From: Ceratobasidium sp. AG-K
Lineage: Eukaryota; Basidiomycota; Agaricomycetes; Cantharellales; Ceratobasidiaceae
Reading direction: 5' to 3'
DNA: 64,000 bases
Assembly: GCA_037039685.1 (NCBI GenBank)
Contig: JAWNGF010000015.1
Location: 1,245,126-1,309,125, forward strand
Part shown: positions 8,807 through 19,020 of the stretch, one piece after another
Layout of the letters: each line of letters starts with the position of its first letter
Numbering within the stretch: the first letter of the stretch is position 1
Notes under the pieces: generated by a model
What the model was told of the DNA's origin: nothing
The model's input: only the letters and a program-made list of their open reading frames with translations
Databases searched by the model: none
Translations under genes and position numbers: made by a program

Positions 8807-9307
8807 TGTCGTGACCTGTCCCTCCCTCTCTCTCTCTTTTCTGCGGACTCGTGGCTTGCATCGGCGCCTTAAGCGCCTCTTCTGTATAGATGTGCCCTCT
8901 CCCTCGCTTAGTGAGGTGTATGGATGACGTGTTACCATGAGCTGTATGACTCATGCTGTTTTCTATTGGCTGGCCTGCGCAGCCCCCCTTATGACTTGGA
9001 CTTTGACTCAGACAAGTGACTCATGCGTGTACTATGACTCACTTGTTTTATGAGTATATATACTGGCTTGCAAGCATGGTCATCCCCAGCTTGCTTCGCC
9101 TTGTCAACTCTCCCTGCAGTGTGATCAGAGGCACTTGGCTACTTAGCCTTTAGCGCAGCCACTTGGACTTAGGAGCTAGTGACTTGTACTGACAAGACTA
9201 GCGTTCGTCCACCTTAGTGATAGAGTCTTAGAAGACTTATCACATATTGTTCCACATCTCAAAGGCCATTAGCGGTCGTCAACCATAGGCATTAGCAGGT
9301 TGCGACA
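8807..9307 (+). repeat. 3' LTR of element A1
   Basis: 501 bp with the same ends as the 5' LTR, but with one more TC unit and the variants T, A and T at the sites equal to 1562, 1615 and 1815. In all these it agrees with the LTR at 18520-19020 of A2 rather than with its own 5' partner. Confidence 0.95.
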
Positions 9308-11082
9308 ACATTGTTTCCATTACTGGTTCGTTGGTCTCTCCACACACGGTTAGAGGGAGACCTCGCCTTTTCCCGATTCGGATTCTTCTTCCATCTTTCC
9401 TTCCCTTCCTTTGAGGTTAGGTTCCTCCTTTTTCCATTCCTTCTCTGGGCACTTGGCAAGCAGGTGTTTGTCTGATCCGCACTTCAAGCAGCGTTTTGAG
9501 GCAATCCTAGCCTTGTAAACCTTGTCTGGGAGTCTCTTTGTAGAGCTAGAGGATGCTGTTGGTGTCTTCTTCCCTGTTGTGTTCTTGATTGCTTGTAGTT
9601 TCTGATCAATAGAAATTGCGATTGATATCCATCGGTCAAGGGATAGTTCTCGTTCTGTCCCATCCTTGTTGATCAGGGTTAGTTCGAAATGAGCTAGTTC
9701 GGTTTTGACTTCGGATTTCAATCCTTCCTTGAATTGGTTGATCAGAGCTTCCTGTCCCCAATTTACATCTACCAGAAGGTATCGGAACTCCGACGCATAG
9801 TTTGCTACTGAATTGTTCTGTTTGCATTTTCGGATATCCGATTCGGCTTTAGCTTTTTTGTTGGGGTCACTGAACTGTTCCATGAAGTGTGCCTTGAAAC
9901 TTTCCCATGAGGCAAGGTTTTGGTTGTTTTCCCTTTGGTTAAGCGACCTTAAGAGTACTTGTGCCCAGTGAGTGGCGGCCTTGTTTTCGGACTTGAAGTT
10001 TGCTAAAGCTTCACGGATCCTTTCTTCGTTGGAAGTGTATTGATCGCCGAGGCGTAAAAAGTAGCTCTCCATTTGTGTGATGAACATTTCGGCACCCTCT
10101 CCTTTCTTTCCATCAAAGGCTTCTGGACGAGTCACCTTGGGACGGCGTGAACTGCTACCGATGTTTGGGTTTTCGGACAGTCGTTGGATTCTTAATTCTA
10201 ATTCGTCGATCCTGGTAGATTCCGCGTCTGGGTGTGGTGGGGAATTTGATCGCCTAGAGGGAATGCCGTGCAGAGACGCTTCGTCCATTTCTTCTCGCAT
10301 ATTGTTGATAGCTTCCTGAACTTCCGTGATTTTGGCAGTGAAGGAGGTTCCTTCCTGTCGTAAGGATTCTAGTCCTTGTGTTACTGCCTCGTTCCACTCG
10401 AGTTGTCCTTGCCTGGTAGTGTTGAGTTCTTCACGTACATTGTTCACTAGTCCTTGGGTGTTGGCAACCTCATTTCGAAGACGGGTTACGTCTTGACCGA
10501 CTAGGAAGGAATTGTGTTCACCGTTTCTTGCCGCAGTTAGGATGTCCGTCAGGGTGCCTTGTAGGTTGTTAATGGAGTCGTTAAAGATTTGCTGGTTGTT
10601 TGCGAGGATTTGTGTGGCTTGTTCTAGGCCACTAAGCCTCCGGTCCATAGCGACCCTCATTCCATCTATGACCCTAATGGTAGCGTTGTGTCTTCCTTCC
10701 AGGAGGTCGTTTAAATCGTCTAGATTGCTAATTACAGTATTGTTGCTGGAGCTGGAACTTGAGCTTCCTGGATCAGCGGTCCTTTGTTGTACCTGGGCCG
10801 ATTGCCCGGAGTAACCTTGTGGGATATAGGGTGGTGCCGGAATCACTGGTGTAACCGGTTGAGAGGCTATTGGAATTGCTCCTACATTGGTGATGGTTCC
10901 TCCGATTTGAGGGATTGTGGGAACGTTGGGGATATGTGGTGTAGGAGGAGGTCTAATGGGAACAAGCGATACGCCCCCATGAGCTTTGGGTTGGGGAGAG
11001 AAGAACTGTCTCCTAGATCCTAGTGGCCACAATGGGCGTGATGGCCCTGGACTTCCAGTTGAGATGCGGATTACAGCTGGAG
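9308..11082 (-). other. Inverted segment of element B between A1 and A2
   Basis: This stretch carries B gag and the first bases of B pol on the minus strand, while the rest of B is on the plus strand. Its left edge reads ACATT (9308-9312), the reverse complement of AATGT at 19021-19025. Its right edge TGGAG (11078-11082) is the reverse complement of CTCCA at 1369-1373. Both are 5-bp target duplications of the two A insertions, now separated from their mates by an inversion. Confidence 0.93.
9350..11082 (-). CDS. Element B gag, main part (inverted)
   Basis: This is the body of the B Gag, open throughout on the minus strand and ending at the stop 9350-9352. It continues the N-terminal piece at 1110-1373. 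Visible are a Pro-rich region, a Ser tract (SSSSSSNN), a long Asn/Gln/Glu-rich region likely to form coiled coil, the capsid-like block (FDGKKGEGAEMFITQMESYF ... SFKAHFMEQFSDPNKKA), and a zinc knuckle CLKCGSDKHLLAKC. About 565 residues are in this piece. The pol frame starts beyond the stop near 9349 and resumes at 19021. The gene is split only by the A insertion and the inversion; no stop codons are seen. Confidence 0.9.
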
Positions 11083-11581
11083 TGTCGCAACCTGCTAATG
11101 CCTATGGTTGACGACCGCTAATGGCCTTTGAGATGTGGAGCAATATGTGATAAGTCTTCTAAGACTCTATCACTAAGGTGGACAAACGCTAGTCTTGTCA
11201 GTACAAGTCACTAGCTCCTAAGTCCAAGTGGCTGCGCTAAAGGCTAAGTAGCCAAGTGCCTCTGATCACACTGCAGGGAGAGTTGACGAGGCGAAGCAAG
11301 CTGGGGATGACCATGCTTGCAAGCCAGTATATATACTCAAAAAACAAGTGAGTCATAGTACACGCATGAGTCACTTGTCTGAGTCAAAGTCCGAGTCATA
11401 AGGGGGGCTGCGCAGGCCAGCCAATAGAAAACAGCATGAGTCATACAGCTCATGGTAACACGTCATCCATACACCTCACTAAGCGAGGGAGAGGGCACAT
11501 CTATACAGAAGAGGCGCTTAAGGCGCCGATGCAAGCCACGAGTCCGCAGAAAAGAGAGAGAGGGAGGGACAGGTCACGACA
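11083..11581 (-). repeat. 3' LTR of element A2
   Basis: 499 bp, reading TGTCGCAACC to GTCACGACA on the plus strand. It shares its TC-repeat number and three diagnostic bases with the 5' LTR of A1 (1374-1872). That pairing marks it as the original mate from the insertion at CTCCA. Confidence 0.94.
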
Positions 11582-11621
11582 TTGCCCCCCTACATAGGGC
11601 CAGGTAGTGGAGCGCCTGGGC

Positions 11622-12758
11622 CTATCTGCGGGCGACCCATTCCTTCAATTCCAGCCAGCCAACACGTTCTGCCAGGTTTCGCATGTCCGTTTCGAGGACC
11701 TCGTTCATGCGATCCCATTTTTCTTGGTAGAGCTTGTCAAGCTCCTCCTGGTGCCGTTGTTGGAGGCGCTCGAGTTCTTGCTGCTCGCGGAGTGCCCATT
11801 GCTCCTGTCGGTGGTCGAGCCATTTGTTGAGCTGGTCAACCGACCAGGATCCGCACTGGACGAGGCGGTAGGCCTCCAGGACGTTGGCGTCGCAAGGCAT
11901 GCGATCCGCTGGTGGATGGGGCTCGAGCTTGGCAATTGCCTGGCCGACATCGGCGATGAGGGCCTCGACATTCTCCCGCGCCCTGTCCCAGGTCGCGTTC
12001 CACTCCCGTTCGACTCGTTTGGCGTCTTCGTTGGAGATGGCAGGAGGGGGGGGAAAATCGACTGTTTCCTCCTTGATTTTGCCTGGCTCCAATGGTCCGT
12101 CGGTTTCGTCGGCGCCTTTTGACCATTCGAAATCGGAGAGGGGAGTTTTGGGGTATGTGTTGTCAGCGACTGGTGGTTCAGGCTTCTTTTGCCACTCACA
12201 GGGGGCGGGCCAACCGCTGGTGAAATCGTAGGAGCAATCGCTCCACCAGATCCCGTCGTCGTCGACGTGTCCCCCATTGGCCAGGGCAATGCGGGGATCA
12301 GTCTCGCGTTTGAACCACTTGTCACCTTCCCATTTGAAGCCAGTGTCCCGGTTCCAGGCGTCCACGCTTTTGAGGACAACGTCATGGACGGTGAGTCCAA
12401 TACAACCACGGCAGTGGTAGTATTTGTTGCGGCCGATGTTGGTGGGGTCGGAAGGCCGAGATTCAGGGTGGCTGACCCAGAGGAGGGAGCCAAGGCGGGG
12501 TATGATGAGGGACTTGCGTTGTCCGTCCCATTTGATGGTTGCCCGCTCTCGCAGGGGTATGTACCCCAACTGGACGCCGGGCTCAAGGGCCTCCGCAAGT
12601 GCCTTGGCCTCGTTGAGGGACCAGGGGGCAGTGTCCCGGTTGTTGACGGCAAACTCCCCTGGTCCGGCAAGCTTGATGGCCTTCTTGTAGGCCCTAACCT
12701 GCTTGTAAGCGGGTACCCGGGAGAAGGCGGGGACGGCAGCGGTGCGAGCGGCAGGCAT
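11622..12758 (-). CDS. Element A2 ORF3, third ORF of unknown function
   Basis: 378 residues, intact, differing from the A1 copy at only a few residues (for example R/G, I/F, E/K and K/E substitutions). It has the same MPA start, CRGC motif and Gln/Glu-rich C-terminus. It ends 41 bases before the 3' LTR. The full conservation of length and frame in both A copies, and the low number of changes, fit a coding gene; a codon-level test has not been done. Confidence 0.8.
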   Translation of the reverse strand: MPAARTAAVPAFSRVPAYKQVRAYKKAIKLAGPGEFAVNNRDTAPWSLNEAKALAEALEPGVQLGYIPLRERATIKWDGQRKSLIIPRLGSLLWVSHPESRPSDPTNIGRNKYYHCRGCIGLTVHDVVLKSVDAWNRDTGFKWEGDKWFKRETDPRIALANGGHVDDDGIWWSDCSYDFTSGWPAPCEWQKKPEPPVADNTYPKTPLSDFEWSKGADETDGPLEPGKIKEETVDFPPPPAISNEDAKRVEREWNATWDRARENVEALIADVGQAIAKLEPHPPADRMPCDANVLEAYRLVQCGSWSVDQLNKWLDHRQEQWALREQQELERLQQRHQEELDKLYQEKWDRMNEVLETDMRNLAERVGWLELKEWVARR

Positions 12759-15700
12759 TGTTGGTTGTATGAAAAGGTGGTTTTTGTGGTGGGAGAGGTG
12801 CTTTGCAGTGAACAAGTAGATGTAGGCTGTAGAGCTGGAGTGATAATTTCTGCGGCTTTCCCTCTTGTCCTTTTGTACTCTGAGGGAGTGAAATTTGGAG
12901 GGAGTGGACCGTTGGGAAAGTCCTTCTGGAACTTTCTCATGACATGAGTCAGTTCGGCAAAGTTCTCCGCCGGTTCTTCTGTGTCTTCCAGGGGGCTGTA
13001 GCCCTTCCATCTGATGCGATATTTCAGCCCATCAGGATCTTGGTGCCAATCTACAATCTTCTCTACTTCATATTCTTCCTCGCCTTCTTCAGTAATGATC
13101 GGCGGAGGTCGGGGTTGATTTCGTTGGAAGTCTAGGTCTTCAGTATAGGAGGTCAACATATTTCCATGGAAGACGTTGTGGATGCGCATGGATCTTGGAA
13201 GATCAAGTTGGTAGGCATGTGAAGAGATTTGTTTCTTCACAACAAAGGGGCCCGTTTTCTTGTCATCAAGCTTCTTGCTTGGGCGTCTTGTGGAAATGTT
13301 GGTAGTCAGGAGCCAGACGTTGTCCCCTTCCTTGTATTGTGCCTTTGGGGTTTCTTCCTTTGACTGATGGTATTCCATCAGAGCTTTTGTTTCTTCCCAC
13401 ACAGCCTCCATATCCTTTGTCCATTTGTCTCCCTCTGGGGAGCGAGTCACATAGTCCTCAATAGACCATTTGGGAGTCATACCATAGATGACCTCAAAGG
13501 GGGATTTGTTTGTGACTCGGTTCTTGTGATTGTTGTGGCAAAATTCCGCGATTGGTAGCCATTTTGCCCAGTCATCTTGTTTGTAATTTCCAAAGATGCG
13601 TATCCATCCTTCAAGCCACTGGTTCATTCTTTCTACCAGGCCATCAGTTTCAGGGTGGAAGGCGGTAGAGAAAGTCCCTTGGATTCCTAGCCGCTTGTAG
13701 ACAGCTTCCAAGAAGTGTGATTTGAAGGTGGTCCCTCTATCTGACACAGTGGTTTTGGGGAACCCATGAAGGCGCCATATCTCTTTCACAAAGATATCGG
13801 CTAGCTCTTCTGAGTTTGTCGATTCCTTGCAGGGGATGAAGTGTGCCATTCTGGAAAAGCGGTCCATCACAACAAGGACACTATCGAATCCTTGTGATTT
13901 TGGTAGCTTCACTATGAAATCATATGCGATATTTTCCCAAGGTTTCTCTGGAATGGGCAAGGGTTTGAGTGGTAAGTGTCCTTTGCTTCCCTTCCCCCTT
14001 TGGCACGCTTCGCAACTGTCAACGTACTTGTTGACTTGGGCCTTCATACCTGGCCAGTAGTAGTTTCTAGAAATGAGTTCTAGAGTTCTGGCTTGTCCTT
14101 GGTGACCCGCAATGGGCGAATCATGGTAGAGTTTGAGAAGTTTCAGTTTGATGTCTTTTTCGTCAGGAACAACGATTCTCCCTTGGTACCAGAGGAGATC
14201 TTCATTCATTTCATAGTCCTTGAACTGCTTTCTCACAGAGGGTGGTAGGCCTTCCTTTCCTTTGGTGCTTTTGATCAGTGTTTCCAGGCTTTCATCCTCT
14301 TCCAGGGCTTCTTTGATCTCCGCGATGATGTTGTTGCTCATCAGGGCTGAAAATCCCTTGAAGTTTTCGGCGGAGATCATCACTTGTTCAGCGGAGGCAA
14401 TATCGTTGTGATCGCTTCTTCTTGAGAGGATGTCCGGTTTTTCCGACATCTTGCCAGGTCTATAGTGGATCTCAAAATTGTAGCTTGCCAGCATGAGAAG
14501 CCATCTGTTGTGTCGTCTGTTGAAGGTACTGGCCTTCTGCCAGTAAGTAAGGTTCTTGTGGTCGGTGTAGATCACTATTGGTTCCTTTGTTCCTTCAAGG
14601 TGGATGCGCCAGTGTCGTAGTGCTTCTATGATAGCAAGGAGTTCCTTGTCATGTGTGTCGTAGTTCAGTTCTGCTTCCTTGAAGCTTCTTGAGAGAAACC
14701 CTACTGGGTGTAGGTATCCGTCCTTTTGTCGTTGGCTGAGTATAGCTCCCATTGCAACCCCTGAGGCATCTGTTTCGAGGAAGTATTGTTTTGATTCGTC
14801 AGGATGTGCCAGTACTGGCTCCCTTGAAATGACATCTTTCAGGGAATCAAAGGCTTCTTGGTGTTCGGAATTCCATTCCCACTTCCTGTCCTTTCTTGTC
14901 AATTGGGTCAGGGGTTTGACAATCAAAGAGAAGGCCACTACAAATCTTCTATAGAAGTTGCAGAAACCAATGAATGCCTGTAGTTGTTTCACGGTTTTTG
15001 GGATGGGCCATTCTTGGATAGTTCTGATCTTGTCCTTGTTCATGGAAATGCCGTTTTCATCGACAACGAACCCAACCCAGTCGGCCCTCTTTCCATAGAA
15101 GGTACACTTCTTCAAATTTCCAAAAAGGTTGTTCTTCCTCAATCTTTGCAGGACCTCCTTGATATCGATGGTGTGCTGATCTCTTCCTCGGGAAATAATA
15201 AGGATGTCATCAATGTAGATCACAATCTTCACTCCAATCATGTCCCTGAAGATGTGGTCCATCATTCTCTGGAAAGTAGATGGTGCATTCTTGAGGCCAA
15301 AGGCCATCACAGTGTACTCAAAAAGTCCTTCTGAGGTGATAAATGCCGTTTTCCATTCGTCTCCTTCTCTGATCCTGACGTTCCAGAAGCCATTCTTCAG
15401 GTCAAGCGAAGTGATGAAAAGTTCTTCCTTCGAACTTCCTCCAGTCTTCTTGAAAATCTCTAGGAGTTGTTCAAGAAGTGGAATTGGATATCGGTCTGGG
15501 ATGGTTTCCTCGTTTGCTCCTCTGTAGTCAACAACAGGACGTAGGTCAGGGATGGTCTGTCCTTCCTTCAGGGCTTTTTTGACGAAGAACAGGCTTGCAG
15601 CAAGAGGAGATTTGCTGGGTCTGATACGTCCTGAGCGGAGTTCATTCTCGATGTATTCCTTTGTTGCTTCTCTTTCCCTTGGTGAGAGAGGGTAGGCCTT

Positions 15701-16273
15701 TTTTGGTTTTGGAAGCCGACTGTTGTCATAGAAATCGATTCTACAATCCCATTCTCTGTGTTCTGGGAGCTTGTCGTACTTTTCTTCGTCAAAAACATCC
15801 TTGAATTCTTCAAGTTCCTTTGGTAGTTCCTGGAGGAGTCCTGCCTTGGCGATCAAAGGGTCCTCTGTTTTCCATTTGATAGCAAAGGGGGACCATAATA
15901 TTTCAGGGTTGGTCTCCTTCAGCCATGGCATTCCTAAGATCATGGGTTGTGTGCCAGTATTCATGACGTAGAACTTTTGGCAAAAAGTTCTTCCTTCTAG
16001 ATCAAACTTCAGTTTGCACCTGAATTGGATCTGATCCCTTTGTGTTTTTCCATCAATAGTTTCAATGCTTCTGGGAGTTTGTAATTTGGTCAAAGGGATG
16101 TTGTTTTCCTTGGCAAACCTCAGGTCGATGAAGTTTCTGGAAGAGCCGGAGTCGATGAGAGTTGAGATTTTTTCCGTGATTCCCTCTGCAGTTGTGTATA
16201 CCATGGGTGTTTCATTTGTGGCCTTGCAATAGTATACATTTCTCAGAGGGGATATCGGGGCATCCTCACACAC
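11705..16273 (-). CDS. Element A2 Pol polyprotein (PR-RT-RH-IN-chromodomain)
   Basis: Same domain order as in A1: protease DSGSS, RT with YIDD, RNase H with ETDASG, integrase with HHCC zinc finger and SDRGTTF, then the chromodomain VEKIVDWHQDPDG. The start is in the -1 frame relative to the gag stop at 16291-16293, with a GTG at the head of the open frame and no obvious ATG. No internal stops. As in A1, the frame remains open over ORF3 down to 11705, but genuine Pol likely ends near 12855. Confidence 0.93.
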   Translation of the reverse strand: MCEDAPISPLRNVYYCKATNETPMVYTTAEGITEKISTLIDSGSSRNFIDLRFAKENNIPLTKLQTPRSIETIDGKTQRDQIQFRCKLKFDLEGRTFCQKFYVMNTGTQPMILGMPWLKETNPEILWSPFAIKWKTEDPLIAKAGLLQELPKELEEFKDVFDEEKYDKLPEHREWDCRIDFYDNSRLPKPKKAYPLSPREREATKEYIENELRSGRIRPSKSPLAASLFFVKKALKEGQTIPDLRPVVDYRGANEETIPDRYPIPLLEQLLEIFKKTGGSSKEELFITSLDLKNGFWNVRIREGDEWKTAFITSEGLFEYTVMAFGLKNAPSTFQRMMDHIFRDMIGVKIVIYIDDILIISRGRDQHTIDIKEVLQRLRKNNLFGNLKKCTFYGKRADWVGFVVDENGISMNKDKIRTIQEWPIPKTVKQLQAFIGFCNFYRRFVVAFSLIVKPLTQLTRKDRKWEWNSEHQEAFDSLKDVISREPVLAHPDESKQYFLETDASGVAMGAILSQRQKDGYLHPVGFLSRSFKEAELNYDTHDKELLAIIEALRHWRIHLEGTKEPIVIYTDHKNLTYWQKASTFNRRHNRWLLMLASYNFEIHYRPGKMSEKPDILSRRSDHNDIASAEQVMISAENFKGFSALMSNNIIAEIKEALEEDESLETLIKSTKGKEGLPPSVRKQFKDYEMNEDLLWYQGRIVVPDEKDIKLKLLKLYHDSPIAGHQGQARTLELISRNYYWPGMKAQVNKYVDSCEACQRGKGSKGHLPLKPLPIPEKPWENIAYDFIVKLPKSQGFDSVLVVMDRFSRMAHFIPCKESTNSEELADIFVKEIWRLHGFPKTTVSDRGTTFKSHFLEAVYKRLGIQGTFSTAFHPETDGLVERMNQWLEGWIRIFGNYKQDDWAKWLPIAEFCHNNHKNRVTNKSPFEVIYGMTPKWSIEDYVTRSPEGDKWTKDMEAVWEETKALMEYHQSKEETPKAQYKEGDNVWLLTTNISTRRPSKKLDDKKTGPFVVKKQISSHAYQLDLPRSMRIHNVFHGNMLTSYTEDLDFQRNQPRPPPIITEEGEEEYEVEKIVDWHQDPDGLKYRIRWKGYSPLEDTEEPAENFAELTHVMRKFQKDFPNGPLPPNFTPSEYKRTRGKAAEIITPALQPTSTCSLQSTSPTTKTTFSYNQQCLPLAPLPSPPSPGYPLTSRLGPTRRPSSLPDQGSLPSTTGTLPPGPSTRPRHLRRPLSPASSWGTYPCESGQPSNGTDNASPSSYPALAPSSGSATLNLGLPTPPTSAATNTTTAVVVLDSPSMTLSSKAWTPGTGTLASNGKVTSGSNARLIPALPWPMGDTSTTTGSGGAIAPTISPAVGPPPVSGKRSLNHQSLTTHTPKLPSPISNGQKAPTKPTDHWSQAKSRRKQSIFPPLLPSPTKTPNESNGSGTRPGTGRGRMSRPSSPMSARQLPSSSPIHQRIACLATPTSWRPTASSSADPGRLTSSTNGSTTDRSNGHSASSKNSSASNNGTRRSLTSSTKKNGIA

Positions 16274-16290
16274 GGTGGAGAGATGCCCAT

Positions 16291-18462
16291 CTAGTTTTCC
16301 GACTCGGAATCCGTGGATCCGTTGTCATTCACTTCCTCAACTTTGAGTTCAGCGGCTCTTCCTTTCACAGGTTTCTTCCCCTTGTCCTTGTAGGTCCATT
16401 CCTTTGTGCAGTCAGCAAGGTTGTGACCTGCATCCCCACATTTGATGCAGAGGTTGTTTTCTCTTCGGCGTTTCTTTTCTTCCTTTGGGACAAGATCCCC
16501 CTTGATTTTCTGGGTCTTGGAACCTTCTGCTTGAACTGGTTGTTCGCTTTTCTTCCTTGTGCTAACCGGATTGGTCAGTTTGTTGATTTCCTCTGCTTGC
16601 AGGGCGATATTGATCCATCCCTCAAGATCTCGTTGTTGGGCTCCTGCTCTATCTCTGAGTTCCTCACGAACGAGCTCTGCTTTGATGAAGCGGCTCAGGC
16701 CTTGTCTGAATCGTGCCGCTAGGGCCGCATCGTTCCAGTCGAGTTCCTGGGAAAGAAGTCGGAAGTCTGATACATATTCAGATACGCTCTTGTTTTGGTA
16801 GAGTCGTTGGATCCCTTGTTCAGCTTGAACCTTTTTGCTGGGATCGCTCCATTGCCTGTTGTAGGCTTCTTGAAAAGCTTCCCATGAATCTAGCCAGGGG
16901 TGGTCTAGATTGTCGTTGTACCTATTGAGAACCGGCTGTGCCCAGTTTCCAGCAGGACCTTCTGCCATGTTCATCAATACTGCTATAATGCGTCGTTCAT
17001 CCGTGTTGTACTGGGTAGGGTTCAATTGGAAGTAAGCTTTCATTCTTGCAAGAAAGGTTTCGGCTGCTGTTCCCCTGGATCCTTCAAAAGCTTTTGGCAT
17101 TTTGATGCGTGGTCCTGAGTTTCCTCCGTTGCCTCCTTGGTTCGTTTGGAAGATAAAGGTTCTTCCTTCATCCCTGATTTGATATCCTGATTGTCCTTGC
17201 ACCTCAAATGAGGGTGATCGTCGTCCCTGTGGTGGAAGATGAGGAGGTGGTTCTCTTCGTTGTGGGATCTCGATGGAAGTTCGTCGTGATTCTTCTCTTC
17301 GGTGTTCGGATTCTGCTTGGGCGTCAGCCCCAATTTGCTCGAGAAGGTCAAATGTTTCCCTAGTTCGTAGGCGAACTTCTTGCATCCTAGTGGTTTGATC
17401 CTGAAATCCATCAGTAACTTCCTCATTGATTCTTCCAAGGGTGATGGTCATGTTTCTCATTCCTTCTGCCATTCTTCCCAAGGTTTCTTCAATGCGTGTA
17501 ATACGCTGGGTTTGTCCTTGCAGAGTTTGGTTCATCCGAAGATCGAAATTGTTCAACCTGTTGTTGATTTGTTCGGAATTTTCAACCGATTGTTCGAAGA
17601 TTTCAAGGATCCGGTGTTGAACGCGATCCACATTCCTAAGCCTTTCATAGAAGGTGTTGACTCCGTCTTCTGTTCTAGACGCAATGCGCTCAATTCGCTG
17701 CATCATGTTTGTCGTGTCCTGGTTTTGTAGATCCCATCGTCGTTCCATCCCTTCAATTCTAAGGGCTTGGACTGCGTTCTCCTGTTGATATTGAATTTGA
17801 AGGGTGTTGAAGATCCTTTCCAGAGCTTGGATTGGATTTCCCTCCATGTTTTCCATCAGTCGTTCTTGCCTCAGTCCCTCATCTTGTGAAATAGACTCAA
17901 CACTTCCTTGTGATTGGAAGGTTGATGGCACGCTCAGGGCGCTGTGAGACCTGGGAACTTCCACAAGTGGTGGCATGGATGCAGGGGTAGCTATTGGGGG
18001 TGGAAATTGCATTTCGAAGTTGGGGAATGCTAAAGGACGTCTTGTCCCTGTTGTTCCAGTGTTTGATGGACCCGGGGTTGCATTTCTAAGCGGTCCTGGT
18101 ATCCTAATCATACGCACAGCCCTAGGGCTAATCACACTCTCCCCATGGAGAGTGACGATTGGAGCTGCTGGTGGTGGCGTATTGATTGGATTTTCGACTA
18201 TTCGAACTGTTGGTGAAGTGGACCCTTGCTCGTTTGAAATCCTGGTTTCTTCTTGAGTTCCTGATGTTTCGATAATGTTGCCGATTCCTCCTGGGACGCT
18301 GGTGGAAGGGGGTCTTGACGCGCGGCTACCACTTCTAAGTGGTGCTGTCCAATCACCTGCCCGTTCCCTTGCTCCTCTTGAGGGGTTTGATCGGATTTCG
18401 ACTATTGTCGCTATTGGAGCCTCGCTCCTTCGAGACGCTGCACTTGAGGATCGATTGTCCAT
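16291..18462 (-). CDS. Element A2 Gag, intact
   Basis: 723 residues, starting MDNRSSSAAS 58 bases after the 5' LTR and ending SESEN. It has a Ser/Pro/Thr-rich N-terminal third, then a Gln/Glu/Arg-rich region (roughly residues 190-400) with heptad-like spacing. The capsid-like block and a CX2CX4HX4C zinc knuckle (CIKCGDAGHNLADC) follow near residue 680. Unlike A1 it keeps four bases near 18145 and so stays in one frame. It is the only intact A-type Gag in the window. Confidence 0.92.
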   Translation of the reverse strand: MDNRSSSAASRRSEAPIATIVEIRSNPSRGARERAGDWTAPLRSGSRASRPPSTSVPGGIGNIIETSGTQEETRISNEQGSTSPTVRIVENPINTPPPAAPIVTLHGESVISPRAVRMIRIPGPLRNATPGPSNTGTTGTRRPLAFPNFEMQFPPPIATPASMPPLVEVPRSHSALSVPSTFQSQGSVESISQDEGLRQERLMENMEGNPIQALERIFNTLQIQYQQENAVQALRIEGMERRWDLQNQDTTNMMQRIERIASRTEDGVNTFYERLRNVDRVQHRILEIFEQSVENSEQINNRLNNFDLRMNQTLQGQTQRITRIEETLGRMAEGMRNMTITLGRINEEVTDGFQDQTTRMQEVRLRTRETFDLLEQIGADAQAESEHRREESRRTSIEIPQRREPPPHLPPQGRRSPSFEVQGQSGYQIRDEGRTFIFQTNQGGNGGNSGPRIKMPKAFEGSRGTAAETFLARMKAYFQLNPTQYNTDERRIIAVLMNMAEGPAGNWAQPVLNRYNDNLDHPWLDSWEAFQEAYNRQWSDPSKKVQAEQGIQRLYQNKSVSEYVSDFRLLSQELDWNDAALAARFRQGLSRFIKAELVREELRDRAGAQQRDLEGWINIALQAEEINKLTNPVSTRKKSEQPVQAEGSKTQKIKGDLVPKEEKKRRRENNLCIKCGDAGHNLADCTKEWTYKDKGKKPVKGRAAELKVEEVNDNGSTDSESEN

Positions 18463-18519
18463 GTTGTCACGTGACCTTGTTTTTCTCGTGGCTCAGCGTA
18501 CTAAGGGCTTGCTTCGCAA

Positions 18520-19020
18520 TGTCGCAACCTGCTAATGCCTATGGTTGACGACCGCTAATGGCCTTTGAGATGTGGAACAATATGTGATAAGTCTTCTAAG
18601 ACTCTATCACTAAGGTGGACAAACGCTAGTCTTGTCAGTACAAGTCACTAGCTCCTAAGTCCAAGTGGCTGCGCTAAAGGCTAAGTAGCCAAGTGCCTCT
18701 GATCACACTGCAGGGAGAGTTGACGAGGCAAAGCAAGCTGGGGATGACCATGCTTGCAAGCCAGTATATATACTCATAAAACAAGTGAGTCATAGTACAC
18801 GCATGAGTCACTTGTCTGAGTCAAAGTCCAAGTCATAAGGGGGGCTGCGCAGGCCAGCCAATAGAAAACAGCATGAGTCATACAGCTCATGGTAACACGT
18901 CATCCATACACCTCACTAAGCGAGGGAGAGGGCACATCTATACAGAAGAGGCGCTTAAGGCGCCGATGCAAGCCACGAGTCCGCAGAAAAGAGAGAGAGA
19001 GGGAGGGACAGGTCACGACA
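18520..19020 (-). repeat. 5' LTR of element A2
   Basis: 501 bp. It agrees at the diagnostic sites with the 3' LTR of A1 (8807-9307), not with its own 3' LTR. It is followed directly by AATGT (19021-19025), half of the second A target duplication. On the minus strand it carries the TATATATA box, the TGACTCA cluster and the AGCTTGCTTTGC start region. Confidence 0.94.

Larger units (their letters stand above)
1374..9307 (+). mobile_element. Element A1, Ty3/gypsy chromovirus-like retrotransposon
   Basis: 7934 bp with LTRs at 1374-1872 (499 bp) and 8807-9307 (501 bp). The order is LTR, PBS, gag, pol (protease, RT, RNase H, integrase, chromodomain), ORF3, PPT, LTR. It is very similar to A2 but has a 4-bp deletion in gag. 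Its flanks do not match each other (CTCCA on the left, ACATT on the right); each matches a flank of A2 instead. The present A1 is therefore a recombinant of two original insertions. Confidence 0.95.
11083..19020 (-). mobile_element. Element A2, Ty3/gypsy chromovirus-like retrotransposon (minus strand)
   Basis: 7938 bp, near-identical to A1 and in the opposite orientation. LTRs are at 18520-19020 (5', 501 bp) and 11083-11581 (3', 499 bp). Gag, pol and ORF3 are all open, so this copy looks coding-competent. The flanks are TGGAG on the left and AATGT on the right, and again do not match each other. In Pol, about ten of some 1500 residues differ from A1, for example S/L in the tether region and G/E before the chromodomain. 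Confidence 0.95.
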